Notes under the pieces: generated by a model
Told to the model about the DNA's origin: nothing
The model's input: the letters and a program-made list of their open reading frames with translations, nothing else
Database searches by the model: none
Part shown: piece after piece, positions 34,810 to 47,300 of the stretch
How the letters are laid out: each line of letters starts with the position of its first letter
Position numbering within the stretch: the first letter of the stretch is position 1
Made by a program: the position numbers and the translations under genes
Assembly: GCF_932294415.1 (NCBI RefSeq)
Contig: NC_065539.1
Location: 33,110,001 to 33,174,000 of the forward strand
Origin: Quercus robur
Taxonomy: Eukaryota > Streptophyta > Magnoliopsida > Fagales > Fagaceae
Direction: 5' to 3'
DNA: 64,000 nt

Positions 34810-36040
34810 ATAATAATTTTATTTCTATTAATTGTAATTGTATGTGTTTTAGCATTTGAGTTTCTAATTCTCTCTTAATTTTGTAGGTAACATGGATTGG
34901 GGAAAGCTCTAGTGTAGGGGCATGTGCTAATGTGATGAATAATGCTGTTGAAAATGTTGTTGAGGTTGGTTTGGATGCTACTACACAACAAAGTGTAAAT
35001 TTTGCTGTTGGTGGTATGAATGAGTTTACTTCATTGGCTAATGATGAGCCTAGTGGAAGTGATTATGCTGCCTTTTGAAGTTGATGGAATTTGGAACTAT
35101 TTTTGGACAATTATTTTTGTTGTTGTTTTGGTGGTTGTCAGTGTTGGTTTGGATGGTGTGTTTTCTTTTTTTGCAAAGCCAATAAACAGCATAGTGGACA
35201 ACTTTATGCAGATATTTTTTTGTTAAGTGATGCACAAAAAAGTGGACATAATGTGAACAACTTACATACACAATGAACCTGGTGGTTCTTGGACAATTTT
35301 TTATTTCCATTTTATGTATTGTATTAACATAGACTGATAGTTCTTAATGTAAGCTTTTGTAACTAATAGATGGCACAATGCTTTGAATGTAACTAATGAT
35401 ATGTATAACTTTAACAGTGCTATCAATGAATATCTATTATGAACTTAATGGGAATGCAATTGTAAATTTAACCTTACTTGTCTATAGTTGTTACTTATTA
35501 ATTTCGTGGAAAAAAATGTTTTTTGTTGTTAATGTTTTCATCATAGGAATGTGAATGTGGATTATCTTATAAAGTGCATAACATTATTTAACCAATTGAC
35601 ATGGTTGTACAAACATGAATTATCCTATCTATATGTACGGGGTGTTGTTGTTAAGGAAAATTCCTAGTTCAAAGAAAATTCCCACATTAGGAGTGGATAT
35701 ATTAGGTAACAAAAATATTTTAGATATTAAAGGCTATGCAAATATCATGGGGTTGATTGAAGAATCCTCTTCTCACACAAAGTCCACGACTAATCAATTG
35801 GACAACTCATAGATTACCACTATCAAGGAAATACAGTACACATGTTCACAACAATCTCATCAAAGGAAAACATATCTTCTTAAATCTCTCATATACCTAT
35901 GTAATCCCATGAAATAGATGTTTGCTTTATAATTTATATAGAATTTGGAATCTTGTATATATCCAATTAATTCATCACACGTGATTTGCTAGACCATTTG
36001 CATTTCAATTGAGTTTGTTTGGAATAACATTGCATTTGTT
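34810..36040. other. MULE 3' non-coding region
   Basis: AT-rich sequence after MURA. ORFs at 35020-35226 and 35615-35812 have no recognised domain and overlap decayed sequence. No terminal repeat here. Confidence 0.4.
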
Positions 36041-36049
36041 TATTATCAA

Positions 36050-37291
36050 GGGTAAATTCCACTAAACCACCCTCAGGTTTGGGCCAATACTAAGTAAGTC
36101 CAAGACTTCTAAAAAATGACCAACTTGGTCCTTAAAAGACAATTTTATCCCTAACTCTGTTTAGCACAGTTACTTTTATCTCACATTCTATTCACTCTTC
36201 TCTTTCTCATCTCAGGCCCTCTCTTCACTCTCTTCTCTCATATTTTCTCTTCTCTAGTAAATGTTTATTACATACTAAGATATTTGAGTTCTATTCACTG
36301 TGATTACACTAACATGAGCGTGGATTTAAGCACAAATCACACTACACAACTACACCATGTCATAGAACAAAAGCATACATAGAACAAAAGCATACACACA
36401 TAGCCATATGAATTCCAAAACTTGAAACCCCCAAAAATCATTCGAGATTACCAATCATACACATAGATTCATATGCACACACCAACAAAATCACCATATT
36501 AGAGCATTTTGAGACAAACCCTAAATCAATAAATATCCACAAATCTACAAATGACCATACCTAAACCCCTTTTTAAACCCAAATAAAAAATCACCAAATC
36601 CTTATATCACATAAGAAAACCCAATCCCTAAATTGACCAAGACCCAAACCAACAAAGAACCAAACCAAAAGATAGAAAAAAAATAAAACAAAGAAAGAGG
36701 ATAGAGATCGACGGCCACTAGTGGTGGCGTCATCGATGGTGGCGGCAGAGCTCGTGAGTTTTTGTCAAACGTTCTCTTGACATTTGGCACACAAACCCAA
36801 ACACAAACAAAGACCCAAACCTAGAAATAAAGACCTAAACCCAGAAACAAAGACCCAAACACGTTTGGCACTAGATCAGAGCTGTTGGCATGGAACAATA
36901 GCAATGGTGGTGATGTGAAGCTCGAAAATCCCTAGCCAAATGTCTCCATGGCACTGATTTGAGAAGAGAGTGGAAGATGGTAATAGAAAAACATGGGTTT
37001 CGGTCATGAAAGAAGGAGTCTTCAGCCACCATGGGTGTGGGTGAGAGAGAGGGAGCCGCCATGGGTGAAAGAGAAAAAAAAAAAAAAAAGGGAGCCAGAG
37101 GCTTGAGAGAGAGAGAAATGAGAAGGGTTTGAGTTTGAGATAAGGAGAAGAGAAGGGTTTGGGCTAAAGTAACAATGCTAACGGAGTCAGGGACAAATTT
37201 GTCTTTTAAGGATCAAGTTGGTCATTTTTTAAAAGTTTTAGACCTAGTTGGTATTAGCCCAAATCTCATGGTGATTTAGTGGAATTTACCC
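36050..37291. mobile_element. Mutator-type non-autonomous element with perfect 9 bp duplication
   Basis: Ends GGGTAAATTCCACTAAA and its complement, with arms extending about 110 bp (CAACTTGGTCCTTAAAAGAC pairs with the right side). TATTATCAA lies at 36041-36049 and 37292-37300. The first 30 or so bases resemble the host MULE's own terminal repeat, so it is probably a related family that landed inside it. The interior has low-complexity CCCAAAC repeats and no transposase. Confidence 0.88.
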
Positions 37292-37439
37292 TATTATCAA
37301 ACAATGGGTCCTATAGTGGGACTAAAATGGACTAAAACTAGAAAGCATTTGCATTTGCAAAATGCATTTAGGCTAGTGGGAATAGATGAGTGTGGGGTAC
37401 CTTCTGAACATGCAGTCTTGGAAATGAAAAAAGAGGAAG

Positions 37440-37544
37440 CTTGTAACGGCATTTGTGTTTAAGGACTAAAATGATTGTTTTTTAATTGTTTTGGATGTGT
37501 TTGACATTACCCCAAACCTCAGGGTAGTTACCCGAAATTTACCC
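37440..37544. repeat. Right terminal inverted repeat of the MULE
   Basis: Complement of 21443-21548 with about 89% identity by eye. Confidence 0.75.
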
Positions 37545-38750
37545 AATAATAATTAGAGTTTGCCTAAGATGTTGAATGTCAAACACTAAATGTAGGAACA
37601 TGTTTACTTTGTGCCATGTGTTAGATTGGCTGAAAGTGTAGTATTGAAGAGAAGTGCAGGTGGTAATTAAGAAGGCCTTGTTAAGCTAGGCTTGCTGTGA
37701 GACTGGAATAATGTGTTAAGCCTACAGTGCTTAATGACATAATCGTTGTACGGGGAAAGAAACGGCAAATTCTGAGAGTGAACGGGTCAGTGCTTCTATG
37801 TTGGGATTCTGCTTCAACCTTTATATATATATCTCCTCGGCAACAAATAAGTACCTTGAACTTCCCTCTATGATTGACAATGGCAGGACCACAAAATTAT
37901 TTGCTCAAGTTATTAAAAAAACTCAAGTTACAAAACGTGTAAGTAGATTTCAACACCAGGTTAGTAATCAAACTATCCAAGATATAAAACATAGTGATAA
38001 TTAACAGATCATCAATGTAGACAAAGCTTATGCATGCAGTGCTTAACTAAGCATTGTATGCCCTCAGACCATTTCATTAGTGCAACTAAAAGATCCAAGC
38101 GCTGAATACAGATAATTGCCACCAGAACAGAATCAAGATTTAGACACAAAATCTTCTATTTAAAAAAAAAAAAAAAAAGAAGAAAAGAAAAAAAGAAAAG
38201 AAAAGAGATTAGACACAATACAATGATGGAAACATATGAATAATTTGCTGAACAACACAAAACCATAATGACCAGTGTCATTAACTATAGTAGTTTAGAT
38301 CAACATTTACATGATTAAACTATTGCTCCCTGCCATCTCCTAAACCAAATTCAAATACTACCAGATTCAGAACAAAGGATATAAGTGTGCACACAACGGA
38401 TTTAAATTGTACAAATGTACCCTACTTGAGGTTGTGATGTCAATGCACGTCCTGAAAACACTTCACCAAATAAATAACCAATCTACCATTTGACAACCAA
38501 AAACTTGAGGGAAACAGAACAAAAGGGGGAGAGAAGAAGTGGATATTGAGGATACTCAAGAAAGCAACAGACTGGGGCTCAACAAAAGAGGTGGTAAAAT
38601 TTATCCATTCTGTACAAAAAAACATATGAACTTAGACCATGTAAGACAACGCTAGCAAACAACTTATTGGAGACATGTATATACTCTTTGGCAGATATCT
38701 AGCAAATCCAAAAACTTAATTTTTACAAGTGTAACAAAACGAAAACATAT
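37545..38750. other. Intergenic, 3' flank of the F-box gene
   Basis: AT-rich with an A-run near 38161-38178. No gene or TE is recognised. Confidence 0.5.
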
Positions 38751-39992
38751 TTAAACATCGTATAGTGGCCCAGTCCCACCTTCCTTGTCAGCATCAGGGA
38801 TGCTGGAGTAGGAATAAAGGTGGTTCGACAACTCCCAGCTCCAATCCTGCTTCCTAGATACAGACATTCGTGGCCATCGGTTTATCCTGACATAGTGCTC
38901 CCTGATTTTATCTTCACCGACGATACTAGTAACAGTCAAGTAACAGCATTCATGACCGCCCCATACCTTGTCACCAGGATCGGCACTTTGGCTCCCATCT
39001 GGATGGAAGTAGCGCCGCATGGGACTGCCAGTGCCCTTCCAGTAAGGATCAAGATTTCGCCAATAGTCTGGTGCCGCCTGAGGAAAGATGATATTTTGTC
39101 AGATTGATTGGTCAATTTGGCTTCTTCCAAAAAAGTAGCAATTGGCCTCATGCAAACTATAAGATTGCTAGTTTATCAAAAAAAAAAAAAAAAAAAAAAA
39201 CTATAAGATTGCTACAGATAGGTTGACAAACATGATTCATGAGCTGGCCAAGGCTGAAGAGATAGCAGAGTTTGAGAATTAGTGGAGAGAATATCATGAA
39301 AACATTTGAAACCAATAGTAACCGGAAAATTGGGTAAGAATTAAACGGAATGAGGAGGAATTATGTTAATGAAGGTAATGCTTACTCAACAGACTTTGTA
39401 CTATCTACTTCAAGTCAATGGAGGTAGTGCGTGTAGAAAAAGAAATGTGTTCTTTGTCCTTATTAGATCATTCTGTAATTTGCCAATGGTGGGGAATTAA
39501 TCAGAATATTCAGAGACATCATGTTCGAATATGAATTTATTATTTATACTGCAGAGGGGGAAAAGTATCATTTGCTTTTTTTTCTTTATAATATCTGTTA
39601 ATTTCACAAGCTTACATTAACAAAAAAGTTACCCATGAAAATCATACTTTTGACTATTTCAACAATTAGATCTCACTACTCTTGACATATTGTAGTGAGA
39701 GTTTCAGCCATATAAATCAACACTGTAGTATGCAATTAATGATAAGGTAACATGTCAATGACCAGACTTAAATACATAATATGACCCAAGCTAAAAGGCA
39801 CATACCTTGTTAAAATGAAACTCCCAGACATGATCACACAAATCTTCCTTCATGATGCGGTTCTAACAATAAAGGAACAGGCCAGTTAGGAAATGCCCCT
39901 TAAATACTATGCATATATCTGGGATGAGATTTTTGTATGCCTGTATACATATGGGTGCAGAAATGTCATGTTAGTGGGTGTATGTGTATGCA

Positions 39993-40053
<61 letters not shown>

Positions 40054-42668
40054 ATAAAAGAGTAATGAGATAGTTACTCGCTTGCCATCCACGACAGCTA
40101 ATGAATAAGCGGCCAATTTGGATAATCCACGGATTTGTGACAGGCGAGGTATGTGTGCTTTCCCAAGCCACAGTTCCTCCAACTAAAAACGAAGTTGAAG
40201 GACAAAAGTGGTTTAGTCTTCCTTATCATATTACTGAAGTTACAAGTGCAAAAAAACTTACATGGCATCATTCATTCAAACAACTTATCATTCCAAGTAA
40301 TTAATATCTTTGAAGCTGGCCCCATGCAACCAAACTCTCATGAAGTTACCAAACCCATAGTGCTCTCAATGCATTTTTTTTAAACATGTAGTGAGGAGTC
40401 CATGAAGGAAAATAAGAAAGGGGGGGAGTGGGGCACTTCCATAAACATGATCTGTGACAGTATCTAACCAAAGATTTTACAATTTTTGAATTATTCCCAT
40501 ACAGCATCCACCATCCAACTGTAATTCAAAGAACATGAGCCTGTAAACTCAATATTTGTTAAAAAAAATTCAACTAATTAAAGCATCAATGCAATTTTAA
40601 TCTTCATCGCTTTCTTCACATCTTTAAACAAGAAAATCAGAAAGAAAAAAAAAAAAAAGAAAAAGAAAAAGAAAAAAAAAAAGAAAAGAAAAGAATTCGG
40701 TCAAAGCCTTGGGTAATGACAAAAATTGGCATCACCTATGAGTCATTTACCTTATAAGGAGATATTTTCAGTCATGTACAGTCACAACATTTTCACACAG
40801 CTCAAACATACTATCTAGGCCTTCCTCTAGTACTTGTAATTCCTCTAATCTCCACATACATGCATTCATGGCCTGAATTGCACATTGCTTAATCTTTTCA
40901 AGTCTTTGGTGCTAAATTTACCTCCTCACAAATGAATTCATGGAAAAAATACACTTCCTTCCTTGAAAATCAATCCATGTTTGATTTTTGTTCCTCAAAT
41001 TTAAAATTTTGCAATTTTATCCTTGAAAATTTTTAAATGCATCAATTTCTTAATTTTGCCGGCCTTAAATGAAAATGCATATGTGACAAACAGCTGCAAA
41101 CATGACACATCAAAAGGCTGAAGTGGATTGTAACAAAGTTAAGAACATAAGAACAATATTGGTATCTTTTAAATTTTTCTTAAGAACGAAATTAAAACTT
41201 TTTTCATTTCAAGGAAAAGTTTTGGACTTGGACTAAATATCAAGTATGAAAAGTATGTTTCAACCTTTTTCTATTTAACTTTCTACCCATCAATCACTCA
41301 TTCTCATTTTATCTACTCTCCTTTGATGGACAACTTTCTTAACGTTCCAACATCATGTACCATTAAGTACAGTTACCCTTATTGTGGTGTCCAACATTTT
41401 TCTTTAAACTTTCTAATTGCCCACTAACCATACCACGCTTCAAAGAACTCTTCTGTTTCATCAAAAGCCCAAATTAGTTGCCCCTCCTTACAAATGTTCC
41501 TAGATAGTGGAAAGAACCACCATTCATCTGTCACTGCTAAAGACTATTACAATTCCACGCTTCCACCATTTAATCAACTTAAATTATGTATGTGCCAATA
41601 TGAACATGTTGATGAAATCTAGCTCAAATGGCACCTCATCCCCTTGAAAGAGCAAGGTGGTGGGTGAAGTTATGGACTTATGGGGTTCAAGATCCACCTA
41701 GTACATGTGTAACTTTACCAATAAAAAAAAAAAGGGGGGGGGGGGGGGGGTGCAATTTTGAAGTTATACTTATACAGACCCCATTAAGGCTTGCCCAGGC
41801 TATATATATAGCTTACAACCTAGACTGCCAAAGGTCGAATTTGGATGAGCAGACTCAACCACCAAACCATGTCCAAATATGAAAATGAGAAAAATGGTGG
41901 AAAATATTCAAATATGATTTTGGATTATACATAAAGTATAATCCAAAATCATAAAAGGATGGAAACCCCACTTTTGTCAGGAATTGAACTCACAAAGAAA
42001 CCCCAATTTGAAACACAATCGTCCCTGAAGTGTAGGTAACACAGAAGTGAATTATAAAGTAGAGTAAACCCCAGATAGCTATTAAGCAAATTAACCTCAA
42101 AACCACACTTAAACATAACCCAATATCTAGCAAAGTTAATGATTAATCACAAAACTAAAGTATATAACAAAAACAGCAAAGATTCCGTACTTAATTTAAA
42201 AAGAAACAAGACCCAATGAAAAAAAATTTCATTGTGGGTCTAAAACAACCAATTGGGCAAAGAGCCATCAGAAATCAAACGAAACTAAGCACAAAAGAAT
42301 TCAAACCCAACAGTCAAAATTTCATAGTGAATCTAAAATGACAAGGAAGGCCAGTAGAAAGAAATAAAAACCGAAAAATGAAGGGGAAGAGCGACCTTGG
42401 AAGCCCAGAGACGATCGGTGGAGGAGACGGCGTGCCAGGCACGTGAGACGAGGAGAGAGAGTGCCACGCTGCGTGCGTCGAGGTAGCTCAGTATCTTCAA
42501 CATGATGTCCGAACCAAACACCTCCAAAGGGTCCCTTCTGAGAGGAACATCAACAACTTCTTCTTTCCACTTCTTCCTTCTCTTCCTATGCCTCTCCATT
42601 TCCATTTCCAATTCCATCCCAGCGGGGTCGTAGTCGAAGTTGGTGTGGTATTGTTGCAGTTGAGCCAT
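38751..42668 (-). CDS. F-box protein, four exons, 253 residues
   Basis: Predicted adaptor of an SCF ubiquitin ligase. Minus-strand exons are 42668..42396, 40182..40078, 39862..39806 and 39077..38751; every intron has GT/AG and every junction is phase 0 (91+35+19+108 codons). Residues 27-36 are strongly basic (RHRKRRKKWK, a possible nuclear signal). The F-box is at about 46-91 (DPLEVFGSDIMLKILSYLDA, VSRAWHAVSS). Exon 2 begins LEELWLGKAHIPR. The C-terminal part is Trp-rich with APDYWRNLDPYWKG, KVWGGHECCYLTVTS and an RINRWPRMSVSRKQDWSWEL block, and has no WD40, Kelch or LRR repeats. No lesion is visible, so the gene looks functional. I do not recall a symbol. The leader has an (AGCAGT)n-like tract near 42697-42730. 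Confidence 0.85.
39154..39214 (+). mobile_element. 5'-truncated retroposon stub in an F-box gene intron
   Basis: AAACTATAAGATTGCTA occurs at 39154-39170 and 39198-39214, flanking GTTTATC plus an A-run. Only seven bases of element remain before the tail. The insertion is about 80 bp upstream of the last exon on the gene's strand. Confidence 0.65.
39995..40053. repeat. Compound (TG)n(AG)n microsatellite
   Basis: About 17 TG units followed by about 12 AG units, in the second intron of the F-box gene, 25 bp from that intron's 5' splice site. On the gene strand it reads (CT)n(CA)n. Confidence 0.95.
40183..42395 (-). other. Intron 1 of the F-box gene
   Basis: 2.2 kb, AT-rich. A/G-rich tract at about 40640-40695, and a SINE-like element at about 41617-41750. 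Confidence 0.6.
41617..41733 (+). mobile_element. SINE-like element
   Basis: A-box-like TAGCTCAAATGGC (41619), B-box-like GGGGTTCAAGATCC (41682), then TGTGTAACTTTACCAAT and an A-run that runs into a G-run. This is the plan of a tRNA-derived SINE. A flanking duplication is not apparent. Confidence 0.6.
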
Positions 42669-43807
42669 TGAGAAGAGGGAGAGTGTAAAAGAAAGAGAGG
42701 CAGCAGTAGCAGTAGCAGTAGTAGTAGAGAGTAAAGAGAAAGAGACAGAGTGAATACTATGAATGAGAAAGAGGACAAGAAGAGAAGCGTTGGAGATGAA
42801 GTAATGTATTTTTCATGGGCGTGGCGTGGGAGAGCTTGGCTTTTGGATTGTCTGCACCGACAAAAACAAATGCACGCATGCTCTATGCTCTTTGAGGTTC
42901 GCTTTGTATTTGTAGGTGGCCCTCTCTCTGCTCTAACACATGGAAAAGGACAGTTTTTGGACTGGCGTGCTACGTGGCTCCCTCGATTTTATCATTTGCA
43001 CGTGCCAAACCTCCCTTTTCTATGATCCTATTCCTAGTATGCCACTCGTTCCATGGTTGGATTATTTATATTTAAAATGGATAATATCTCCTTTTTTTCG
43101 TTTTAAAAAATAAAATAAAAATTTATTTACCTATACAAAAAATCCTGAGGTCCAAAATCAGTGCTAAGTTATGGGGAGTGGAAATTAGCCTTTCGTTGAA
43201 CCCAATTGAAATACAAAATCGTAAAGTGACCCATAGTGAGCTGGACTTCAAAGACAAAATTCAGTAGTCTCCATAGGATTGACTCTTTTGGGGGCAGTGC
43301 TTCAAGCCTTCAATACTTGGTTTGATTTTGATAATTATGCTTTTAGTGTAGTAATTAGTGCATTTACGTGCACGTGGTCATTTTCGATTATCAAACTAAA
43401 TTGAGTGTTGAACTGCTGCTGAGTTTAGTAGTATTATTGACTTTCATTTAGGAAACAATCTCAAGGGTCAAGGGTCAAGGGTCAAGGGTCAAGCAGAAGT
43501 TATACGGCATCCACTTGAGGCTTGCCTGATAGGTCTCTCAAGCGACTTGTTCAAGTTTGCACAAGCAAACCCTCAACTCAATACACAGTTTTTCAGCAGA
43601 ATTTTATAGACTATTTATATACTCTCACAACTTAGTTTTAAAAGTTTTCCAATTTTAAAGCGTATGAGTTTATATTAACCAAACAATCAAAATTCATGAA
43701 TAATGTATAATGTGAATCGTAAGTGCAATCTTTAATTTCAATTTAAAAATCATAAAATGGCTTATACATGTTTTAAAAACCTCTATTAGATAAACACTAT
43801 ATAACAA

Positions 43808-43840
<33 letters not shown>

Positions 43841-44362
43841 TGTTTAAATATCGCTTCTATTTTTAAATATAGTACTCTTTAAAAAATCACCTAAATAATT
43901 CCCCAACTAACCATTTACTTTAATTAAAAAAAATAAAATTCTTTAAATAAAAATTTTAATGAGGATAGTTCAAGAAACTTGTACGCATTAAATTAAAAAA
44001 GACAATGCATTACATGGTGCTCTCATAAAAAAATTGGATTCTCTAGTAAAAGACTAACAATATAGGATGGAAGTAATATTTAGATTAGTCTTAACTCTCA
44101 AATACTCATGTTCATGTTTGTTTTACTTAGGGTCTGTTTAGTTGGGTAGATTTTAAGGAGAATAAAAAAGGGAATAGTAAAAATTGTTTTTGCGGACGTT
44201 TGGTTAGAGAGATGAGAGGAGGGAAAACTAGTGGGGCTTGGAGTATTTTCTTCAAGTCCAAGGGCCTACCAAAAATCAATCATACTAATTTGGAAAGATT
44301 TATTATAACTATACCCACTAGAATAGGGTATCTTATCTCTAGAATGCTTACATTTCTTTTTT
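42669..44362. other. Intergenic between the F-box gene and the satellite
   Basis: Holds the F-box gene promoter side, four GGGTCAA heptamers (about 43465-43493), a (TA)n tract (about 43808-43829) and a TTTAGTTGGGTAGATTTTAAGG segment near 44140 that could be a degenerate transposon end. No gene. Confidence 0.5.
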
Positions 44363-47300
44363 TTTGGGTAAACTTCTATCTTTATTGAAACGGAAGAAAA
44401 AATTGATTGATGTGCACGCTGTAAACAAAAAAAGCAAAGAAAGTAAACAAAAAAAAAACAAAGATTCAATCAACCAATCACCTCAACTCCTCATCTCATC
44501 TGGTTTGTGGCAATGGTATTGCCAAAATAAAGGAAAGAGATATAAAAAAAAGTACGCATATTCTTATTTATTCAATATTTTTTTGACCGAAGCAGTTTGG
44601 TTTGTCATGTTCTTTTATGGTAAAAGTACTCTACGAAATAGATAATGATAGATTCAAGTACATCGAGTACATTGATTCTTATTCTAAAGAGCACGTTGTA
44701 AACAAAAAAAAAAAAAAAAGTATATAGATTCTTATAGAAGAAAGAAATGATTGATGTGCACGCTGTAAACAAAAAAAAAAAACAAAGAAAGTATATAAAT
44801 TCCCAAAATAGAAAAGAAAAAAATGATTGATGTGCACACTGTAAACCAAAAAAAAGCAAAGAAAGTACATAGATTCATATAATATGGAAGAAAAAAATAA
44901 TTGACATGCACACAGTAAACCAAAATAAGCAAAGAAAGTACATAAATTCATACAATATGGAAGAAAGAAATGATTGATGTGCACTCTGTAAACAAAAAAA
45001 AAAACAAAGAAAGTATATAAATTCCTAAAATAGAAAAGAAAAAAATGATTGATGTGCACACTGTAAACCAAAAAAAAGCAAAGAAAGTACATAGATTCAT
45101 ACAATATGAAAGAAAAAAATAATTGACATGCACATAGTAAACCAAAATAAGCAAAGAAAGTACATAAATTCATACAATATGGAAGAAAAAAATGATTGAT
45201 ATGCACACAGTAAACTAAAAAAAGCAAAGAAAGTACATAGATTCTTACAATACAGAAGAAAAAAAAATGAATTGATGTGCACACTGTAAAAAAAAAAAAA
45301 AAAAAAAACAAAGAAAGTTCATAGATTCTTACAATATGGAAGAAAAAAATGATTGATGTTAGGGGTGTGCAGAAAACCCACCGATCCGCCAAACCCGACC
45401 CAACCCAACCCGACCCACCAGGTTGGGTCGGTTTTTTAGGCTTGGTGGGTTGGGTTGGGTTATAAAAAAAAAATTTATAGCGGGTCGGGTTGGGTTTGGG
45501 TCATAAAATTACAAACCCACCAAACCCAACCCGACCCATCATATTTAATATATATTTAAAATATATTTTATATTTAATAAATTTTTAAAAGAAAAATCAA
45601 TTGTAGGGCACTTATATATATATTTAAATATATTTTTTATATTTAATAATTTTTAAAAAAAACCAGCTGTAGAGCAACATTTTCTCAATTCCTCCTACTA
45701 ATACTAATTTAATATATATAAAAAATATATTATATAATTAATAAATTTTTTTAAATAACCAATTTTTCCTATCCTATATAAAAGCCAATTAGTTCACACA
45801 AATCCTAATAAATTACTATTATTGTTTAGTCATTAGTGTTGAGCCTTTATAGAGTTACATTGATACTAATCTTTAAGTTTTTTTAATATATTAATATTAA
45901 TATTTTTTTTTACTCAATTTAATAATAATAATAATAATAATAATTTGTCAAACCCATGGGTTCAACCCGACCCAACCCGACCCATGTGGGTTGGGTTGAA
46001 TTCTTTTTGACCCACCATGGTAGGTTGGGTCAAAAAATCCCCTCAACCCAACCCAACCCGACCCATGCACACCCCTAATTGATGTGTACACTGTAAACCC
46101 AAAAAAGCAAAGAAAGTACATAGATTCTTACAATACAGAAGAAAAAAAATGATTAATGTGCACGTTGTAAACAAAAAAAAGTAAAGAAAGTATATAAATT
46201 CTTATGTGCACGCTGTAAGCAAAGAAACTAAACCAAAAAAAAAAAAAACAAAAAAAACAAAGATTCAATCAACAAATCACCTCAACTCCACATCTCATCT
46301 GGTTTGTGGCAATGACATTGCAGAAATAGAGAATAGAGATATGAAAAAAAGTACACATATTCTTATTCTTTCAGTATTTTTTTGACCGAAACAGTTTGGT
46401 TTGTCATGTTTTTTTATGGTAAAAGTACTCTACGAAACAGATAAGGATAAATTCAAGTACAATAAATACATTAATTCTTATTCTAAAGTGCATGTTGTAA
46501 ACAAAAACAAAAAAAAAAGTACAAAGATTCTTATAGAAGAAATGATTGATGTGCACGTTGTAAACAAGAAAAACAAAGAAAATATATAGATTCTTAAAAT
46601 AGAAAAGAAAAAAATGATTGATGTGCATACTGTAAACCAAAAAAAGCAAAGAAAGTACATAGATTGATACAATATGAAAGAAAAAAATGATTGATATGCA
46701 CACAGTAAACCAAAAAAAGTAAAGAAAATACATAGATTCTTACAATACGGAAGAAAAAAAATGATTGATGTGCACGCTGTAAACAAAAAAAAAAAAAAAA
46801 AAAAGCAAGTACATAGATTCTTACAATACGGAAGAAAAAAATGATTGATGTGTACTCTGTAAATCCAAAAAAGCAAAGAAAGTACATAGATTCTTACAAT
46901 ACAGAAGAAAAAATTGATTGATGTGTATGCTGTAAACAAAAAAAAAAGCAAAGAAAGTACATATATTCTTACGTGCATGCTGTAAACAAAAAAAGCAAAG
47001 AAAGTAAACCAAAAAAAAAAAAAAAAGATTCAATCAACCAATCATCTCAACTCCTCATCTTATCTGGTTTGTGGCAATGGTATTGCCGAAATAGAGGAGA
47101 GAGATATAAAAAAAAGTACGCATATTCTTATTCTTCCAGTATTTTTTTTGACCGAAGCAGTTTGGTTTGTCATGTTCTTTTACGGTAAAAGTATTTTAGG
47201 AAACAGATAAGAATAGACTCAAGTACAATGAATACATTGATTCTTATTCTAAAGTGCACGCTGTAAACAAAAACAAAAAAAAGTACATAGATTCTTATAG

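Larger units (their letters stand above)
21443..37544 (+). mobile_element. Decayed autonomous MULE inflated by nested insertions
   Basis: About 106 bp terminal inverted repeats at 21443-21548 and 37440-37544 align at roughly 89% by eye (both start GGGTAAATT). A MURA transposase pseudogene lies between them on the + strand. Subtracting the nested units (22244-29566, 31200-32950, 36050-37291 and their duplications) leaves about 5.8 kb, a normal size for an autonomous MULE. The 9 bp flanks (TAAATGATA and AATAATAAT) do not match, so either the duplication has decayed or the two ends come from separate copies of one family. Confidence 0.6.

Noticed and set aside
35020-35226. Small hydrophobic ORF after MURA
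   Set aside because: Short, GTTGTT-rich, no conserved partner; probably decayed MULE 3' sequence.
36050-37544. Treating the 36.05 and 37.44 kb inverted ends as one element's boundaries
   Set aside because: 36050-37291 has its own perfect 9 bp duplication and complete ends; 37440-37544 pairs with 21443 instead.
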